IMG/VR virus record: IMGVR_UViG_3300028800_000001 | Span: 186,001-250,000 of that record | From: a virus | Reading direction: 5' to 3' (one strand) | DNA length: 64,000 nt | Translations under genes and position numbers: made by a program | Part shown: positions 63,503-64,000 of the stretch, piece by piece | How the letters are laid out: each line of letters begins with the position of its first letter | How positions within the stretch are numbered: position 1 is the first letter of the stretch | Notes under the pieces: generated by a model | Seen by the model: the letters and a program-made list of their open reading frames with translations, nothing else | Databases searched by the model: none | What the model was told of the DNA's origin: nothing

Positions 63503-63888
63503 TGGAACATCAGTTTGAGCCATATAAAGAGGTTTATTATCAGTGTGCGCGCTGTCACTTGATTGTGCGCACCACAAACTTTACAGGGGGCAATGCCTTT
63601 GTGCAGGAGCTTGCTGTGTGTCAGGAGCAGCCTGTCTATCAGACCATTCCGAAAGAGCTTGCCAATAAATCCTGGTTTACAAAGCAGGCGCTAGAAACCA
63701 CCGCAGAAATTGTGGGCTACTATGTCAATCCTACACATGTGCGACCTGCTTTTATTGGGCTCTATCCAAAGAACACAGCGCGCCCCAAAGCAAAGAAGCG
63801 TCCAACTGATGCAACCTATCGTCGTGCTGCACGTGCTGTTGGCATAGTGATTAAAGATGAGGAGAAGAAATCATGGGGAAAAAGCTAG
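63502..63888 (+). CDS. hypothetical protein, GTG start
   Basis: 128 residues. KEVYYQCARCHLIVRTTNFT has one CxxC; the rest is mixed, with a basic end (RPKAKKRPTDATYRRAARAV). Small zinc-ribbon-like protein. Overlaps the lipoprotein start. Confidence 0.55.
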   Translation: MEHQFEPYKEVYYQCARCHLIVRTTNFTGGNAFVQELAVCQEQPVYQTIPKELANKSWFTKQALETTAEIVGYYVNPTHVRPAFIGLYPKNTARPKAKKRPTDATYRRAARAVGIVIKDEEKKSWGKS

Positions 63889-64000
63889 CCTTTCTTTTCC
63901 TGCTACTTCTTCTGCTTGCAGGGTGTGGAAGTGTGCAAGCATCTGCTTCACCAAAAGCCATCACATTTCCAAAGGACACACCACACTTTGCAGGGCCACT
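63873..64000 (+). CDS. lipoprotein (partial)
   Basis: MGKKLAFLFLLLLLLAGCGS...: basic N-terminus, hydrophobic core and lipobox LLAGC, so lipid attachment at Cys. Continues past the window edge. ATG overlaps the upstream stop region (RBS GGAGAAG). Confidence 0.75.
   Translation, partial: MGKKLAFLFLLLLLLAGCGSVQASASPKAITFPKDTPHFAGP

Overview
The window looks like part of a large tailed-phage or phage-plasmid genome. It carries a portal protein fused to a Mu F-type head protein and interrupted by a mini-intein, a dense field of tRNA and tRNA-like genes, a parA partition gene, many tiny overlapping unknown genes, and no housekeeping genes. Starts are mostly Shine-Dalgarno led (GGAG, AAGGAG) and promoters are TTGACN-17-TATACT, so a Gram-positive-like or Chloroflexota host is possible. 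I cannot name the host from sequence.

1-16.5 kb, minus strand: virion-associated region. Transcription runs leftwards from the portal/Mu F gene (13486-16368). It passes a bi-glutamate ADP-ribosyltransferase, five related putative ADP-ribosyltransferases sharing an N-terminal HDQRTHGNRF-like tag, Lys/Pro-rich proteins, a papain-like protease, HNH proteins and small membrane proteins.

16.7-19.3 kb: a Ro60/TROVE protein and, just upstream on the same strand, five tandem Y RNA-like genes. All five share the GGCTGT / TTTGTC stem expected to bind Ro60. Three carry a tRNA-like module whose acceptor stem is capped by a loop, which is the circularly permuted layout known from YrlA RNAs. One promoter and one terminator bracket the array.

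19.3-31.5 kb, minus strand: tRNA genes (Gly, Lys, Pro, Trp, Gln, Phe, Glu, Pro, His and others) interleaved with very small proteins, several ribbon-helix-helix-like. Many tRNA-like elements here are irregular: long variable arms, abnormal anticodon loops, missing D arms, or large inserts.

31.5-49.2 kb, minus strand: a long accessory operon field of small unknown proteins, many of them paralogues. It includes a parA/RHH partition pair next to a LAGLIDADG endonuclease whose insertion duplicated the start of parA, and a DHH-like protein.

49.2-51.1 kb: a 1.8 kb non-coding AT-rich array of AATTAATTA and GGTATC units, a candidate origin, centromere or silencer.

51.3-64 kb, mostly plus strand: a globin-domain protein, excisionase-like HTH proteins, a 483-residue protein with family A DNA polymerase-like motifs A, B and C, and an island with two paralogous HTH-DUF262 proteins flanking a cytosine-C5 methyltransferase. 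The window ends in a lipoprotein gene.

Most minus-strand operons are headed by a shared promoter type with a TTCTGAAAA box just upstream of the -35, suggesting one common regulator.
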